Shown here: piece after piece, positions 6,341 through 7,068 of the stretch | How the letters are laid out: each line of letters begins with the position of its first letter | Numbering within the stretch: position 1 is the first letter of the stretch | Assembly: GCA_029062725.1 (NCBI GenBank) | Contig: JAIDPP010000022.1 | Span: forward strand, 1-7,068 | Reading direction: 5' to 3' | DNA length: 7,068 bases | Origin: Muribaculaceae bacterium | Lineage (GTDB): Bacteria > Bacteroidota > Bacteroidia > Bacteroidales > Muribaculaceae | Position numbers and translations under genes: made by a program | Notes under the pieces: model-generated | Told to the model about the DNA's origin: nothing | What the model saw: the letters and a program-made list of their open reading frames with translations, nothing else | Databases searched by the model: none

Positions 6341-6837
6341 GCACGATACTTAATACCAATGGAGACCGGCTGAAAGTACCGGCCCTTCGTGACAGGGAGG
6401 GATTCCGTTGCGCGATATTCACTGCGGAGTGGAATCCGGCAGTGACCCATGCACTCCGCGACGGGGCTGTGGAGGTTCTTCGTGAGGCGGGTGTCGGCGA
6501 TGATCGTATTCTTCTGGAGGAGGTTCCCGGCACGGTGGAGCTGGTTAATGCCGCCGGACTCGCAATCCGTCAGATGAAGGATCTTGACGCCGTAATTGTG
6601 ATCGGATGCGTGATACGCGGCGATACGCCCCATTTCGATTATGTATGCGAAATCGTGGCAGAAGGCACCGCCCGGCTGAACGCCAAGGGTGAGGCGCCGG
6701 TGATATTCGGCGTCCTGACCTGCAACAACGAGCAGGAGGCGTTAGATCGCGCCGGTGGCAGTCTTGGAAACAAGGGAGCCGAAGCGGCTGTGGCGGCAAT
6801 AAAGATGGCCAATCTTCATAATAAGCTGATGCGTTAG
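6337..6837 (+). CDS. ribH: 6,7-dimethyl-8-ribityllumazine synthase
   Basis: RibH (166 aa) condenses 5-amino-6-ribitylaminouracil with 3,4-dihydroxy-2-butanone 4-phosphate to lumazine, the penultimate step of riboflavin synthesis. The motifs are clear: AEWN (30-33, substrate-binding Trp/Asn), VPGTVELV (63-70), GCVIRGDTPHFDYV (90-103, general acid/base H99), FGVLTCNNEQEALDRAGG (124-141, phosphate-binding R138) and NKGAEAA near the end. Length is normal for subunits that form icosahedral or pentameric assemblies. The ATG at 6337 shares ATGA with the stop of the preceding TPR-like gene, and AAAGAAGAG just upstream can act as a ribosome-binding site, so translation is probably coupled. It is the last gene before the terminator. 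No FMN riboswitch is visible in the window. Confidence 0.96.
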   Translation: MSTILNTNGDRLKVPALRDREGFRCAIFTAEWNPAVTHALRDGAVEVLREAGVGDDRILLEEVPGTVELVNAAGLAIRQMKDLDAVIVIGCVIRGDTPHFDYVCEIVAEGTARLNAKGEAPVIFGVLTCNNEQEALDRAGGSLGNKGAEAAVAAIKMANLHNKLMR

Positions 6838-6892
6838 GGAAAACCATCCCCTCATGTTCCCTACGGCGCGGGAAAAGAGAAATATAAGAAAT

Positions 6893-6932
6893 AGGAAAGG
6901 TCCGGACATCTCACGACGTCCGGACCTTTCTT
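6893..6932 (+). terminator. Strong hairpin terminator after ribH
   Basis: GAAAGGTCCGGAC (6895-6907) and GTCCGGACCTTTC (6918-6930) form a perfect 13-bp stem with a 10-nt loop, extendable by a G-U and an A-U pair. The plus strand continues into CTTTCTTCC, a moderate U-rich tail. The opposite strand is also T-rich on leaving the stem, so it may stop transcription from both sides. It lies 55 bp after the ribH stop. Confidence 0.85.
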
Positions 6933-7068
6933 CCTGTCATTGATGGGCCGTGTCTGCTTACGCGTTATCCAACGAGCCGGCAGAGCGGATTTATCCATCT
7001 CCGACACACGATAGAAATTACTAATGAATATAACCCAAAAATTAGACAATTATGTTTTTCCGTTACCA
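6933..7068. other. Intergenic end of window, no supported gene
   Basis: This 136-bp stretch follows the terminator. I see no tRNA-like fold, no coding segment with family character and no exact TAnnTTTG promoter with a proper -33 element. TATGTTTT at 7051-7058 on the plus strand is a partial -7 match only. A gene may begin beyond the window. Confidence 0.5.

Noticed and set aside
6857..6874. TTCCC/GGGAA hairpin just after ribH
   Set aside because: A 5-bp stem with no T tract; the strong hairpin a few bases on is the obvious terminator.
6861..7049. A 62-codon minus-strand frame starting at TTG after ribH
   Set aside because: It runs straight through the terminator hairpin, has a weak start and shows no recognisable sequence.
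6950..7068. Possible tRNA or small RNA in the last stretch, ending in CCA
   Set aside because: I could not fold an acceptor, D, anticodon and T arm set from it, and no exact promoter precedes it.

Overview
The window reads as ordinary chromosome of a Bacteroidales bacterium, plausibly of the Muribaculaceae/Barnesiella kind; the family is a guess. Three things support the order. The promoters fit the Bacteroidetes primary-sigma form (TTG, 19-21 nt, TAnnTTTG) and not the E. coli form. Clear Shine-Dalgarno sites are almost absent. The recF-DUF721 pair and the arabinose-5-phosphate isomerase without CBS domains are both familiar in this phylum. I see no phage, transposon, CRISPR or defence genes.

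Layout. A minus-strand gene for ATP-dependent phosphofructokinase (pfkA, 1015 to 35) is divergent from a plus-strand gene for the bifunctional riboflavin kinase/FAD synthetase (ribF, 1095-1985). About 80 bp separate them and hold two interleaved, oppositely directed promoters. A second strong promoter lies across the 3' end of ribF and serves uracil phosphoribosyltransferase (upp). From upp onward all genes lie on the plus strand and are tightly packed: upp, recF, a DUF721/DciA-like gene, an overlooked 25-codon ORF, a hotdog thioesterase, a sugar-phosphate isomerase (KdsD/KpsF type), a TPR-like protein with a charged tail, and ribH (lumazine synthase). A strong hairpin terminator at 6893-6932 closes the run. 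The last ~135 bp hold no gene I can support.

How the parts fit. The genes serve housekeeping tasks: glycolysis, flavin synthesis at two separate steps (ribH makes lumazine, ribF makes FMN and FAD), pyrimidine salvage, recombination and replication (RecF plus a putative helicase-loader relative), acyl-CoA hydrolysis, and Kdo supply for lipopolysaccharide or capsule. The cargo is mixed, so shared transcription probably reflects long-standing linkage more than one pathway.

The most notable structure is a chain of stop/start overlaps. recF, DUF721, the 25-codon ORF and the thioesterase are joined by successive ATGA overlaps. The thioesterase then reaches the isomerase through two TAATG overlaps created by a duplicated 15-bp repeat. 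TPR-ribH is joined by another ATGA. This looks like translational coupling, and the 25-codon ORF is the best candidate here for something not normally annotated. I found no convincing new multi-gene system.
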